Below are positions 46,152 through 57,100 of a stretch of 64,000 nt of DNA, piece after piece. The number at the start of each line of letters is the position of its first letter. Positions within the stretch are counted from its first letter, which is position 1. Source of the stretch: Paralichthys olivaceus (taxonomy: Eukaryota > Chordata > Actinopteri > Pleuronectiformes > Paralichthyidae); the NCBI RefSeq assembly GCF_024713975.1, contig NC_091102.1, positions 10,235,001-10,299,000 on the forward strand, given 5' to 3'. The notes beneath the pieces were generated by a model. It did no database searches. It saw nothing but the letters and a program-made list of their open reading frames with translations, and was not told the origin of the DNA. Made by a program: the position numbers and the translations under genes.

Positions 46152-46580
46152 CACAGCCGCGGGGTGATGACCATGTCTTTACAGTTCTTCTTGGCGCAGG
46201 AAACAATTGAGGAGGTGGGGGTGGTGGGGGTGGGGGTTCTCCCTTCCTTTGGCCGGCCAGAGATTCCCCAGCTCCTCGTCACAGACAAGCGGCCTCCACG
46301 GGGACCCACACCCGCGTCTATCCGCCGCTTCTCACCGGAGACGATGGGCGCACGGAGGCTGGAACATGGTGGAGAGGGAGAAACAGAGAAGCGCCGCGCT
46401 GGTGTTTCCTTGAATGCGGAGCTGTGATGCTCGGCTCCGCTTCACTCCTCCTCCGCTCGCTCCTCCCTGCAGCAAGATCGGCTTTGAGCGGGAACTAATC
46501 ACCGGAGTGGATCCGAGGCAGGCGGCCGGCGGAAGGTCGCAAAACGTGGAGACGGATGTGCAAAAGTCCTCGGACTCGGA
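46152..46580 (-). promoter_or_regulatory. osbpl6: CpG island with probable osbpl6 promoter and non-coding exon 1
   Basis: Very CpG-dense for this window (CCGCCGCTTCTCACCGGAGACG, GCGCCGCGC, GGCGGCCGGCGG). It ends on the minus strand at a consensus donor, GTGGTAAGG (GT at 46151-46150). It lies upstream of osbpl6 exon 2 on the correct strand, with no other gene near. The transcription start is not located. A short upstream frame starts at ATG 46174. Confidence 0.6.
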
Positions 46581-46605
46581 GTGAACCAAGTGGTTACGCA
46601 GCGTC

Positions 46606-46900
46606 TTAAAGGGATAGTTTACCGAAAAATGAAAACCAACTCATTATCTACTCACCACTGGATGGAGGGGTGGGTGAAGTGTTCGAGTCCACAAAGCACT
46701 TTAGGAGTTTCAGGGGTGAACAGTGTTGCAGCCAAATCCAAGACAGTTGAGATGACTGGGGGGCTGATTCTTAAATGGCAGACTCAACTCCACGTCATCT
46801 AAACCATATTTTTAGCCTAAATGTCCTCTGATATTCTCCTCTCGCCCAAAGGCACGCGACGGGTGCAGTAGCATCGCTACTTCTGGTAGCGAACATTTGG
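46606..46900 (+). mobile_element. MITE-like repeat (family E) next to the CpG island
   Basis: Starts TTAAAGGGATAGTTTACCG, then CTCATTATCTACTCACCAC, GGAGGGGTGGGTGAAGTG, GAGTCCACAAAGCACTTTAG. This is a direct copy of the repeat at 22930-23134. The right end is not defined; 46900 is a guess. Confidence 0.5.
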
Positions 46901-49590
46901 GCTCACCGACTGATTGTTCAATGAATAAAACTTGGTCATTTTGACTGACTTACAAAATATAGAGTTTTTTCAATTACAGAAAACTGCAGAAATATTCTAA
47001 ATTATAAAGCTGGTCCCGGTGACATTTTGGCAAGAACAAATTACTTATCATCAGTCAGTTGTTCAAAAATAATGTCAGTTTAGGGAGCTTCTGTTTCTTT
47101 CTTTAAACCTGATGCAGAAAATTGTGATTTGTGACAATGGATTTTACAAATCCAATTTGATTGACTGATGTTGAAATGGGGGGTTGATAATTAATATTTT
47201 TGCCCTGGGGTACTCTGGGAGTTTAACCTGACCATGAGAAGATCCCTAGAAATCTGCCTTTACCTCCAGGTATTGTGCTTATCAGACCGCCACTTGATAT
47301 TCCTTATCAGGAAATATTATGGCACAGACTATGAAACCTCCAGTGATGAAGTCAGCCCTCCATACGTCACAGATTACATAAGGAGCTCTGAGGTCAAACA
47401 TGGTGCAATGCTGCCACTGCAGGCGCACTACTTATGTTAGTGACTGTAGGAATGTGAATCTTTTCTGTAACAAAAATCATCACTAAGGTTTTTGCTGCTT
47501 TTATCTTTTCATTTATCTATGCCATGCATAACCATAGACTGTATAGTTGCCTGGCAACAGCTCTCACCAACGCATCCTTACAGTTAATGAGCTGCAAACA
47601 TGCGCTCTGTCAGATCCCATGATGCAGAGACGACGTGGATGTGCACATTGATGCATTTGATGTGATGTTGTATCTTGTGATCAGTGGGACTGAATAAATA
47701 TTTCCCACATAATTCAGTTATTGGTCATCCTGTAATTCAGTACAAAGCCTGTACAACATGATAAAATTACAACAAATGCTGCTTATATATCAATGCACCA
47801 GTCATGTATCCAACAAATAATAATTAACACCCATTAACATGATGAAAAGGGACATTCTACATAATAAGTACTTTAATTTTCTGCGCTCCAGAGCCCATAC
47901 ACACCTATAGTTCACCCAATCTTGTGTCGCTTCGTTTGATGTCCTCTCAAGACTGTGTGGACATAAGAGACAGTGTGATTTATTTAAAGTCCCTCATGAT
48001 ATTATCAGTTGTGTTTCCCTTTTTGGGTTAGAAACTTTGACAGTCTTATTCTTATAATGATATAGTGTTTGGTGAAACAAAAACATTGGCCTGTGTTAAG
48101 GTTAAAGAGAGTAAATTGAAATATATGTGTGGGTGGGTCAGGCCTTTAAATACATTTCGATAGTGAAAGTGACTTTTTATGCTCCAGTGGCATGTTATCT
48201 TGGAAACCTGTACAGTTTACGGAGAGAGGGTTTTATGTGTAAAAGTAACTTGAGAAGTCGCCTGTTGGCCAGTGGAGCAATAAACTCTTCTCATCTGTCT
48301 GTGCTCATCTAAAAAATGGTTGGATATCAGATTTCACGACTGGCTCTGAACTCTTGACATGCTCCAGTTTGAGCTTTTCCCTCCCCTGCCCCACAGCTCG
48401 TTGTTACCAGAATAGTTCGGTCACGACTGAGCGTTTCCGTGTTATGGCGTTCTAATGTAGGAGCGGAGGGGGAACTGCATGAATCCTGTGTGGGCAGGAA
48501 TCAGTGAGAGTGAATGTGTGGGAAGGCAAAAGACAGAGCATGAATAACAGGTCTGTAAGTTTACTTTTGGTGACCGTACCTTTGCTGTTGTCTGCTCCTG
48601 CAGGATGACATAACACACACTGTGCTGTTAACGGCTCTGATGATAAAGAGATGAATAATTCCAGCCAGTGTCACTTCAATAAATTCACATTTGATATATC
48701 TTTTTTTTAATACCTGATAGGAAATAGGAAATAGGAAAAATAAAATATGTTACAATATCACAATGTGACATAAATCACACTGTTTATGATACATTTGTGG
48801 ATATGCTTCCGTTTGGTAACATATGACATAAGATGATGTCATTGTGTTATTGGTGTTACATGTTACATGCGAATTATCCAATTTTATAAACAGGCACTAG
48901 GAAGAGAAAGATGAATCATTTTAAGGAGAGCAAAGCATAGAAACACCTTTAAATGGCTTTGGAAAAGGCCACTGCCATAATGACACTCAACGATAATGAA
49001 ACACTCGGCAAGTGCTATAGGGGCAAGTTCATACTTAGATTAACTAAAGTGATTTGAGTAGTGGTTCTCATACTTTCTTTCTTTGAGGACCCCTTAGAAA
49101 CTAGATCATGGACCCTCCCATTTGACAAAATCTTTGCTTTTCAATGTGTCAATACAGGATAGGTATGAAACTCAGGACCACAATACTCAAACATTATGTC
49201 AGTGTGTTACACAGCGATTAAATATATAGTGAAAAGAAATGATTCCCCTTTTTGACAGGGACTGGAAATAATTAAGGGATCTTAATTCAAAACAGATCAG
49301 TCATGTCTAGGGGACGGGTATTTATGTGTGTATAATTTGGTGTAGATTTGAAGAAAAATCTGGATGTAGTGAATTTCAAACTGCTCAGTGTGACTGAGTA
49401 CTTCCTCCACCACAGCACTTTATTAGCACCTATCAACAAGATGTTTTGAATGAGTTGCTCATTGTTTCTCTGCTCTGACTCTGGTTGAGTGATACTGTCA
49501 GACATGTAGAGGTGGTAGTGGAAGTTTGACATTGCACAGTTTCACAACAGCTCCCACTGAAAGACGTGATGAAACCAGGTCAGCTGACTG
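46901..49590. other. Intergenic region between osbpl6 and cytochrome c
   Basis: The two genes are divergent here. I see no exon, RNA gene or strong repeat, apart from a short ATAGACTGTATAG-type fragment near 47530. Short frames present have no recognisable content. Confidence 0.4.
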
Positions 49591-49591
49591 A

Positions 49592-49599
49592 TGACGTCA
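49592..49599. promoter_or_regulatory. Perfect cAMP-response element upstream of cytochrome c
   Basis: TGACGTCA, the full palindromic CRE, lies 132 bp before the donor (49732) that ends the presumed 5'UTR exon. An AP-1-like TGAGTCA follows at 49637-49643. Mammalian somatic cytochrome c promoters are known to use CREs bound by CREB. Position and match fit that; function is inferred. Confidence 0.6.
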
Positions 49600-51138
49600 G
49601 AGGGAGTACCTCCACTCACAAGAAGCCGTACGTTAGTGAGTCACACAGTCCACAGTAGTGACCGAGGCTTTGGAGGACACATCGAAGAACTCAAACGTCC
49701 CAATAAGTCGTCCGAAGAGACTAAAGAAAAGGTAAGACCACAAACTTTTATTTGAAAGGCTTTTCTGTTTGTCTTCACCAGGTTTAGGGTTTTTAATGCG
49801 ACTTAAATTCGTCTTTGCCGGTTTCGCTCATGTGCAACGTGGTCTGAAGCCGGCCGGTGTTTCCGGAGACTGTCCTCTCTCTTTTCATTTGATTAACTCA
49901 GCCTCGTTTTCACTTTAAACATCCGTTCATTTTATTCACATTACTTCATCATACTTTCTCTTTATAAGTCAACGTGTGTTTCCTCTTTTTACACCCAACA
50001 TGATTTGCCTGTATAGAAAAGGCCCACTGTACATAATATGTATTCCTGTAAATCTTAATGGTAGAAACAAACATAAACAGTAATACTTAATAATGTTTCT
50101 TACTTTATTATGTATACATTTGAAAATCTACGTTACCTAAAACAGTTTGGTAACAATGCCAGATCCGTATTGGAGCGCCCCCCTGTGGCTGAAAGAGGAG
50201 ACACTTTTTATAGTCTTACACAAGCAGGAATTTGATGAACGTAATCCTAAAATACTAGTTTTAATGGTTTATCAATGTGTGATCATTACTAATAAGTGCA
50301 ATTGTCCCGTCTTTCTCTGAACAGACACCATGCCTGCAGACATTAACAAAGGCAAGAAGGCATTTGTCCAGAAGTGTGCCCAGTGCCATACTGTGGAGAA
50401 TGGTGGAAAGCATAAGGTTGGACCCAACCTTTGGGGTCTGTTCGGACGCAAAACAGGCCAGGCAGAGGGCTACTCCTACACTGATGCCAACAAAAGCAAA
50501 GGTAAGTACTTGTATGTGTGAATTCAAGGTATTTCAAGCAGAAATTGTGCTGTTTGGCTAAAACATGTTTCTCTGCTGTGTCTATTCACTTTAATTCCAG
50601 GTATCATCTGGGATGAGGAGACCCTGATGATTTATTTGGAAAACCCCAAGAAATATATACCAGGAACAAAGATGATCTTCGCCGGCATCAAAAAGAAGAA
50701 CGAGCGTACCGATCTCATAGCATATCTCAAGTCTGCAACCTCATAAAGAACTCTACTTCTTCAAACTGCTCAAGAGGCCAGGACTTGTCATTCTTTCAGA
50801 ATCAGGGAGAGAAGCTAGCAGTCGGAGAGGTGTTGGCACTCGTAGCCAATCTTTGTCACCATTGTACCTCTGTTTCTGATGATGATCCTCCACTGAGGTG
50901 GAACAAACTATATCCCCTGGTTTTAACAGGTTATTTTTCTAACATAAATTATCAAACCATATACTGTTGTATTCTGAATGTAGGGACTGAACAATGTGTA
51001 TTATGTTTGCTGATTGACTGTCATCTAGTTGTACTGAGGTTGTCTCAATATTTGTTCCAAGAATAATTATGCCTGATTGTTTTGGATTTCCTCTACAGTC
51101 TTTTATTGTGTCCACTTTGAATTTTCAAATTGAATAAA
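49600..51138 (+). other. cycs: Cytochrome c transcript with non-coding first exon and poly(A) signal
   Basis: A consensus donor AAAAGGTAAGA ends a presumed 5'UTR exon at 49731. The coding exon starts after an acceptor at 50323-50324, five bases before the ATG. An intron in the 5'UTR is usual for vertebrate cytochrome c genes. The 3'UTR after the stop at 50746 contains AATAAA at 51133-51138. The transcription start is not known; 49600 is an estimate. Confidence 0.6.
50330..50746 (+). CDS. cycs: Cytochrome c
   Basis: Haem electron carrier between complexes III and IV in the mitochondrial intermembrane space; in the cytosol it triggers the apoptosome. Exons 50330-50501 and 50601-50746 give 105 codons plus TAA. 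The haem-attachment motif is [18 protein letters not shown] holds the axial Met ligand. The core ([32 protein letters not shown]) is like tuna cytochrome c. The N-terminus [10 protein letters not shown] is one residue longer than the usual MGDVxKGKK, and the C-terminus ends KSATS. Intact introns rule out a processed pseudogene. Placement between osbpl6 and pde11a matches mouse Cyct, so this may be the second fish paralogue rather than the main somatic gene. Confidence 0.95.
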
Positions 51139-51447
51139 AGTAAGACAAAACATTTGTTGGAATGTGTTTGAGAGGTTATGTCCCTAAAAGTCAATATATA
51201 ACTGTGTCAGACTAAATGTATGCTTTGGGGGACAATGGCAGGCTTTAATGCATCCAGCCCTCTCCTTTTTTTTTTTTTACTATGTTTAGATAATGTAGCA
51301 AATTTGTGATCAAGTTGGTGCTATGTGACACATGCAAGACTGAGCAACACTGGAATACTTCTGGTATGACTAGCTACTGCTTTAGTAGGTATCATGTGAC
51401 ATACAAGCATCTGGTCCTTTTTCAGAGGAGAGTTTTATCTCCCTTCT

Positions 51448-51738
51448 ACAGTGGCCAAAAGAGCTCAACACATTGTAAATTAAGAAAACACATGCAAATT
51501 TAGCTGAAAACACTGGAAATGTTTCCAGGGCACCGAAAAAGTAATGACCCTGGCTGTAGTCCAGTGCTTTGTAAAGTTTCATCACCACTGACGGGTAGCA
51601 CACTTCAACAACATCACAAAGCATTGAACAAAAGCTAGGTTCATCACTTTTTAGGGGTCCCCTGGAAACACTTCTGGTGTTTCTGTATTTGCATGTGTTT
51701 TCTTAATCTGCAGTGTGTTGAGCTCTATCGGCCACCGT
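51448..51738. mobile_element. Fold-back MITE with about 80-bp inverted arms
   Basis: The left arm begins ACAGTGGCCAAAAGAGCTCA and continues through AAGAAAACACATGCAAAT to TTTCCAGG. The right arm, read in reverse, begins ACGGTGGCCGATAGAGCTCA and goes through the same AAGAAAACACATGCAAAT to TTTCCAGG. The centre of about 130 bp has no coding frame. CCCTT occurs just outside both ends but is not a proven target duplication. It lies 0.3 kb downstream of the cytochrome c poly(A) signal. Confidence 0.75.
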
Positions 51739-51739
51739 A

Positions 51740-53095
51740 CCCTTTAAATGGAGCACGTTGAAGTCTTAGTAGCTCTTTTTAAAAACGTGTTTGATGTTGG
51801 AAAATGTCACAAATGCTGCATATTTTTATAGGATGTTGTACTTTAAGGTTGTGTGGCCTCAATCAAAGTTAGAGCAGGTAATGCTTGATGCTGATTGTGA
51901 CAGTTTGTGTGATCAAGCTGATAAAAGACGGTATGGATTTGTCATGAGCTGCTTACCCTAAATATCACAAGCTCTATCATAGGTGAGTAACAATGACTGC
52001 AGAGTTGAGCAGAGCATCTATATTTCTATTCCAAGTGGTGGAGTATTGCTCCCTCTAGCGTTCAGATACCGCACATGCACATATTCACTAATCGCATCCA
52101 AAGGAATTTGATTTTCTGAAGTCCTCCCTCCGCCAACAACCGTCTCTTTTACACAACTAGACAACACAGACCTCTGCAGATTTCCACGTTTCCTCCAAAG
52201 TTGCACTGGGATGTGAGATAAATGCAATGTCGGCTTGTATCAATCTATTATTGATGGTGTGAAACGCAGTTTAGGCGACAGTCGCTCACTTTGATTACAC
52301 TTGTCAGCTCTGCAGCACCGTCACCAAAGCCCTCATAGGAATCCATTATGTTGACGACACAAGCATATTGTCATACAATTATAATGCAGCCACCTTGGAT
52401 CTTAAGTTCTTATGAAGCTTATACATTTTGAATACCAGTGGATTATTGCTGAGTGTAATAATAATCAAATAGCAAACACACCCACCACTGTAATACACTA
52501 TTGTGAAGTTTATTCTACATTATACATGTGATATTGGGCATGGTGAGAAGATCATCATCATCACCTTCATCACACTCGGAGCGCCTCTCTGAGGAGGCCA
52601 AACGGTTCAGATGGCCACAGGCTGATGCTGAGGCAAGCCTGAGCTCCTGTGTGTGTGACGAGGCGAGCGTCAGCGGGATAGAGCCAACCACAGCCAGCGT
52701 CATTTGCGCACAAGAAGACCCCAACGACAGTGATGCTCGGTAATGGCTCTGTGTTGGATTTTTTTTTCTCATTTGCAATACAAGAGCATGAATTTGCTTC
52801 CATGTTGTTGTTTTTTTTAAGTAAATGGGATTTGACTGGTTTAAATTAAGCGCGCGGTGTGGAGATGCTGTGGAGGGCTGCGCTGCTGGTGCGCAAAGAG
52901 ATTCTCCGTCCTTCTCCCCACAGAGTGGAAACTGGATATGCAGCCGGAGCTCCGGGGGTGTTCCCAGTGTCTGCGTCTTGGAAGTTGTGGCATTCAAACA
53001 GTTTCCACTTTAACCCTCAGTAAAAGCCTCATAGATGCGATTTCTCTGCGCGCCTTCGTGGGTTTGGTTCACTGAGAGCCACCAGAAGAAGAGAC
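51740..53095. other. Intergenic region and pde11a 5'UTR/promoter
   Basis: No exon seen before 53096. The last 250 bp become CpG-richer (TTAAGCGCGCGGTGTGG, CTCTGCGCGCCTTCG), as expected for the pde11a 5' end. The (ATC)n-like run at 52552-52565 is short. Confidence 0.45.
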
Positions 53096-53896
53096 ATGGC
53101 AGTGGCGAATATGGTGTTCTCTGACGTGGAAAGTTTCTTGGACTCGCATCCCGAGTTATTCGAGGACTACCTGAACAGAAAGGGGAATTATAGCATGGTG
53201 GAGAAATGGCTCAAGAACCACCACCAGGCGAGCAAAAGTCCGGTGGCGGCTGCGGCTCCTGGCGCCGAGACGAGGGAGGAGAAGAGCGTCACGGGTAAGG
53301 ACAGCAGCTGGGCGAGCAAATGCGACGGGCTGCAGCGGAGAGCCTCGCAGAGGGAGCTGCGCAAAACTTTCGCCAGGTCCAAGGCCATCAACGTGAACAG
53401 GACATATGACGAGCACGTCAACTCCAGGGCCCAGGAGCCGCTGACGAGCATGAGGAGAAGGGCTCTGCTGAGGAAGGCGAGCTCCTTGCCCCCGACCACT
53501 GCGCACATCCTGAGCGCACTGCTGGAGTCCAGAGTCAACATCCCCCAGTACCCGTCCACAGCCGTGGATTTCAAATATTACCTCAAAGAACACAACGAGA
53601 GGGAGTTTTTCCTGGAGCTTGTAAAAGACATATCCAACGATCTGGATCTAACGAGCCTCAGCTACAAAATCCTCGTGTTTGTTTGTATTATGGTGGAGGC
53701 GGACCGGTGCTCCTTGTTCTTAGTGGAGGGGACCGGCAACAAGAAGACACTTGTGTCCAAATTCTTTGACGTGCACGCAGGAACCACAGTTTTACCCTCG
53801 ATGAATTCTGACGAAGTTCAGGTTCCTTGGGGGAAAGGGATCATTGGATACGTGGCCGAGCACGGAGATACCGTGAACATCCCTGACGCTTATCAG
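53096..53896 (+). CDS. pde11a: pde11a exon 1: N-terminus and start of GAF-A
   Basis: 267 codons from ATG 53096 (context GAGACATGG) to NIPDAYQ before GTGCCC. Residues 1-42 (SFLDSHPELFEDYLNRKG) are the conserved N-terminal helix region. Two kinase-type sites known in human PDE11A4 are kept: RRAS at Ser84 and LRKASS at Ser129/130. GAF-A begins near residue 170 (FFLELVKDISNDLDLTSLSY) and includes DRCSLFLVEG and VPWGKGIIGYVAEHG. This start corresponds to the long A4-type isoform. Confidence 0.95.
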
Positions 53897-54096
53897 GTGC
53901 CCGCTACTCCTCGTGTGTGCGTGTGCGTGCGTGTTTGTGCAATTCGCATGAGTCACAGAAAGACAGAGACAGATCAAGTCTGGTTGTATCTGTCACAGTC
54001 AGTCATCAGTCAAACTGTGCAACATGAGCTGATGCATGGGAATCAACCCCAACAGTCAGAACTACAGGTTCACACAAATCATCACTGACACAGGCC

Positions 54097-54130
<34 letters not shown>

Positions 54131-57100
54131 AAACTTTATTAATGTAGCATCTTTAAAAAGAACCATTATAAAGTGGAGGGGAAAAAAAGTAATAAAATAA
54201 ATAAAAGTAATGACAAATAAAAGCATAAACAATATATGTTATGGCAAAAAACAGTGATAGTTTCAAGTAGGAGTTCCTCAGGGAAACTATTTTAGAAGGT
54301 TCAGGCCTTGTGTGATTCTCTTGAAGTTTTTATACTTCCACTGTGTTTGTCTTGAGTTTTAAAAAGTAATACTGGATTCCATTTAAGTCAGCAGATCTGT
54401 TATTTGCTGTTTAGACAATTACAGAACAAATAAAAATTATGGTTGCTTTACTGTCCAAACACATCAGCAGCTGCATCAGCCGCACTTCAAGTCTGACACT
54501 TTGACACAGGCAACACTTTGTAGAACAATCCTCAAACATGTTGTTGGACTGTTTTCAATAAGACTTTGTGTCAATTTAACTGCACCTGACATCTGAAAAT
54601 AAAAAAGGGAAATCCTAACATTTTGCAATCTGTTTCACGCCGTACCTGTGGATTGTTGCAGGATCGTCGGTTCAGTGATGAAATCGACAAGCTGACAGGC
54701 TACAAAACCAAGTCGCTCCTCTGCATGCCCATTCACAACAGCGACGGAGAGATCATTGGAGTTGCTCAGGCCATCAACAAGAACTCAAATGGAGAACTCT
54801 TCAATGAAGATGATGAAAAGGTAATTTCTTCATCATTATGGCTGTGAGTGAAAACAATGGAGAAATATGTATCCTGCTACCTGCTTGGCCTATATACAGG
54901 ATTATGACATGCGTTATCCTCCCGGTCCTTGTGCATTAGTCAAAATGTTCTCCTCACATGTAAAAGTTAACGTCCATCTTCTCAAAACCCCTCAGAGGCT
55001 TTGTATGTCTGAATCAATCAGCTTTATCATTTTCTAAAGAGCCACTAAATGGATTGTTAATGACACTGGCTTGGTAATGTAGCTCAACAGTTGCTGTTTT
55101 GTGTTTAGCTATTCAAATAAATGAATGACACTAGAATGGCACTCAGTAGAGAGTCCCCTCATGAAACCACATTTACAGTGAGTAAATTCAGATTTTTGTT
55201 TGGATATGCACCAAACTGCACAGGATCACAAACATCAGTCCCCTTAACAAGAGTTTTTTTTCCCATCAAGATTCATGAGTTAAAAATGTTGTAAAACACT
55301 GAATCTCAAATTGTTTTAACATTTCCTTTTTCTAAACCTACAGTGTATCTCACAATTTCTCACAAATGTATATAGATTCCTTCCCCACCCATACCCCATC
55401 CTCCAACCAAGTTTCATGGTAATCTATCCAGTAATATTTTCGTAATCCTGCTAACTAACAGACAAACAAATGAACGCAGACAAAACATAACCCCTTAGCG
55501 GAGGTAGAGTCCCATGTTTACAGTATAATTAAATGGGATAGCAAATGAGAAAAGAAGATGATTGTATTTGGACTTTGTATCAAACTTCTTTAAACACAAA
55601 TAACCATATTTCCACTTAGTTCAATGACAAAATGGTAATTTGGTTACAGCTTTTAGCCTCATACAGCAGGGGTATAGGGATAGCAAAGTTGGTGACATGT
55701 GAAATAAACCTGCCTTGTTGATTAGCTCAAAATCTGGTTCCCTGACATTCACCTTGGTGACAGCCTGACTTTTCCTCTGGCACCACCATTAGGTTAATGT
55801 GAAGTTTTAGACTACTAGGTGGTTAATTAGTGACATTTCCATCTGCATGAATAGCAAATGAATTCCAAATCTTAATACACCAAACTAAGACAGTGAACAT
55901 ACATACCTGCTAACCATCAGCATGTAAGAAATATCATTGCAAGCATGTTGTTATGCTGACATTCACACTATAGGTGCAGCTTTGCAGAGTTGCTAGCGTG
56001 GCTTCAGACCCTTGTAGTCTTGTTATTGTTGCAGCACAGAGAAGTGAAGAGCAGAGGTAGTAAATGCTCAGTATCTTAGTGATTAGTTTTTTTTAAAGGG
56101 AAAACATTTTCAGTGTTGGTGCACAAGTGTGTAAGAGCTGTCATATTTCATTGCTGCCCCGGTTCTTACACTCACATATTTTGTTAAACGTCATGGTTAA
56201 TGATTCAACGGCTTATTGATTGGCATTACTTAAGTGTGTATTTATTTATGTACATTCAATATAGCAGCCCAGTTGGCACACTTTTTTCCCCTGAAAACTG
56301 AAAATGTTCAACATCACAGTCAGAAAAATATGAAACCAGTTTTGTTGAGTGTCTTTAAGGAGATGGTTCTGGATATGTTGGTTGTTGATTAATTTGATTC
56401 CATTCAGATTTTATGTGTTGGTAACAATATTCTGCGACAACACAGAATATAATGAAACACAATGAAAAAACAATGGCCACTTTTGAACAGATAAGCACCA
56501 TTACCTGGGATGATATCCACATCACATATGTCCTCAGGGTTTGGATTTAGCTCCTGCTCTGCAGTCACATCTGTCTTTACCTCTTACATCCTCTTTTTTT
56601 CCAAAAGGAATATTTCACAAACATCTTATAGAGTTATCTGACAGTTTTATTCTTTCCCAGTTTCTTTGTCCTGTCTGAATGTAACTAGTATTTTATATTG
56701 AAAAAATTCACTCACATATTTGCCCTTAAACACAGTCTCTGTGCTCAGATTCTTGCTGGATCATAGGCTGTCTCTCAGCATCATTCAGTTTTCTGAAGGC
56801 TGTATCTTCCAAAGGGCAAAGGCCCTGATGTGATACCACTAAGAATAACAACTTTGTATAGTTTATTATACCACTCCATTATGTCACATCTTGAAATTAT
56901 CCAGCCATCTGTTTCTTAATGATTAAATAATGATTTATTTGAATTATTAATATCATCACAAATACACACAGAGCATGCGTTTGTCCATCACCACATTTTA
57001 AATATATGTAGCAGAATGGCTGTGACAAGCACATGCACTGACTTGTTCTGTTATTGCAGCTACGAGCCCCGAAGGGTAGAAAAGATGGAACATGAAAGCA

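Noticed and set aside
46164..46427. Plus-strand frames in the CpG island near 46.2-46.4 kb
   Set aside because: GC-rich chance frames with no family match, on the strand opposite the likely osbpl6 exon 1.
52515..52997. 160-codon open frame on the minus strand upstream of pde11a
   Set aside because: Low-complexity, no recognisable domain, no splice or family evidence. It overlaps the pde11a promoter/5'UTR and looks like a chance frame.
53156..53593. Long minus-strand frames inside pde11a exon 1
   Set aside because: Antisense shadows of the GC-rich coding exon; the plus strand matches PDE11A residue by residue.
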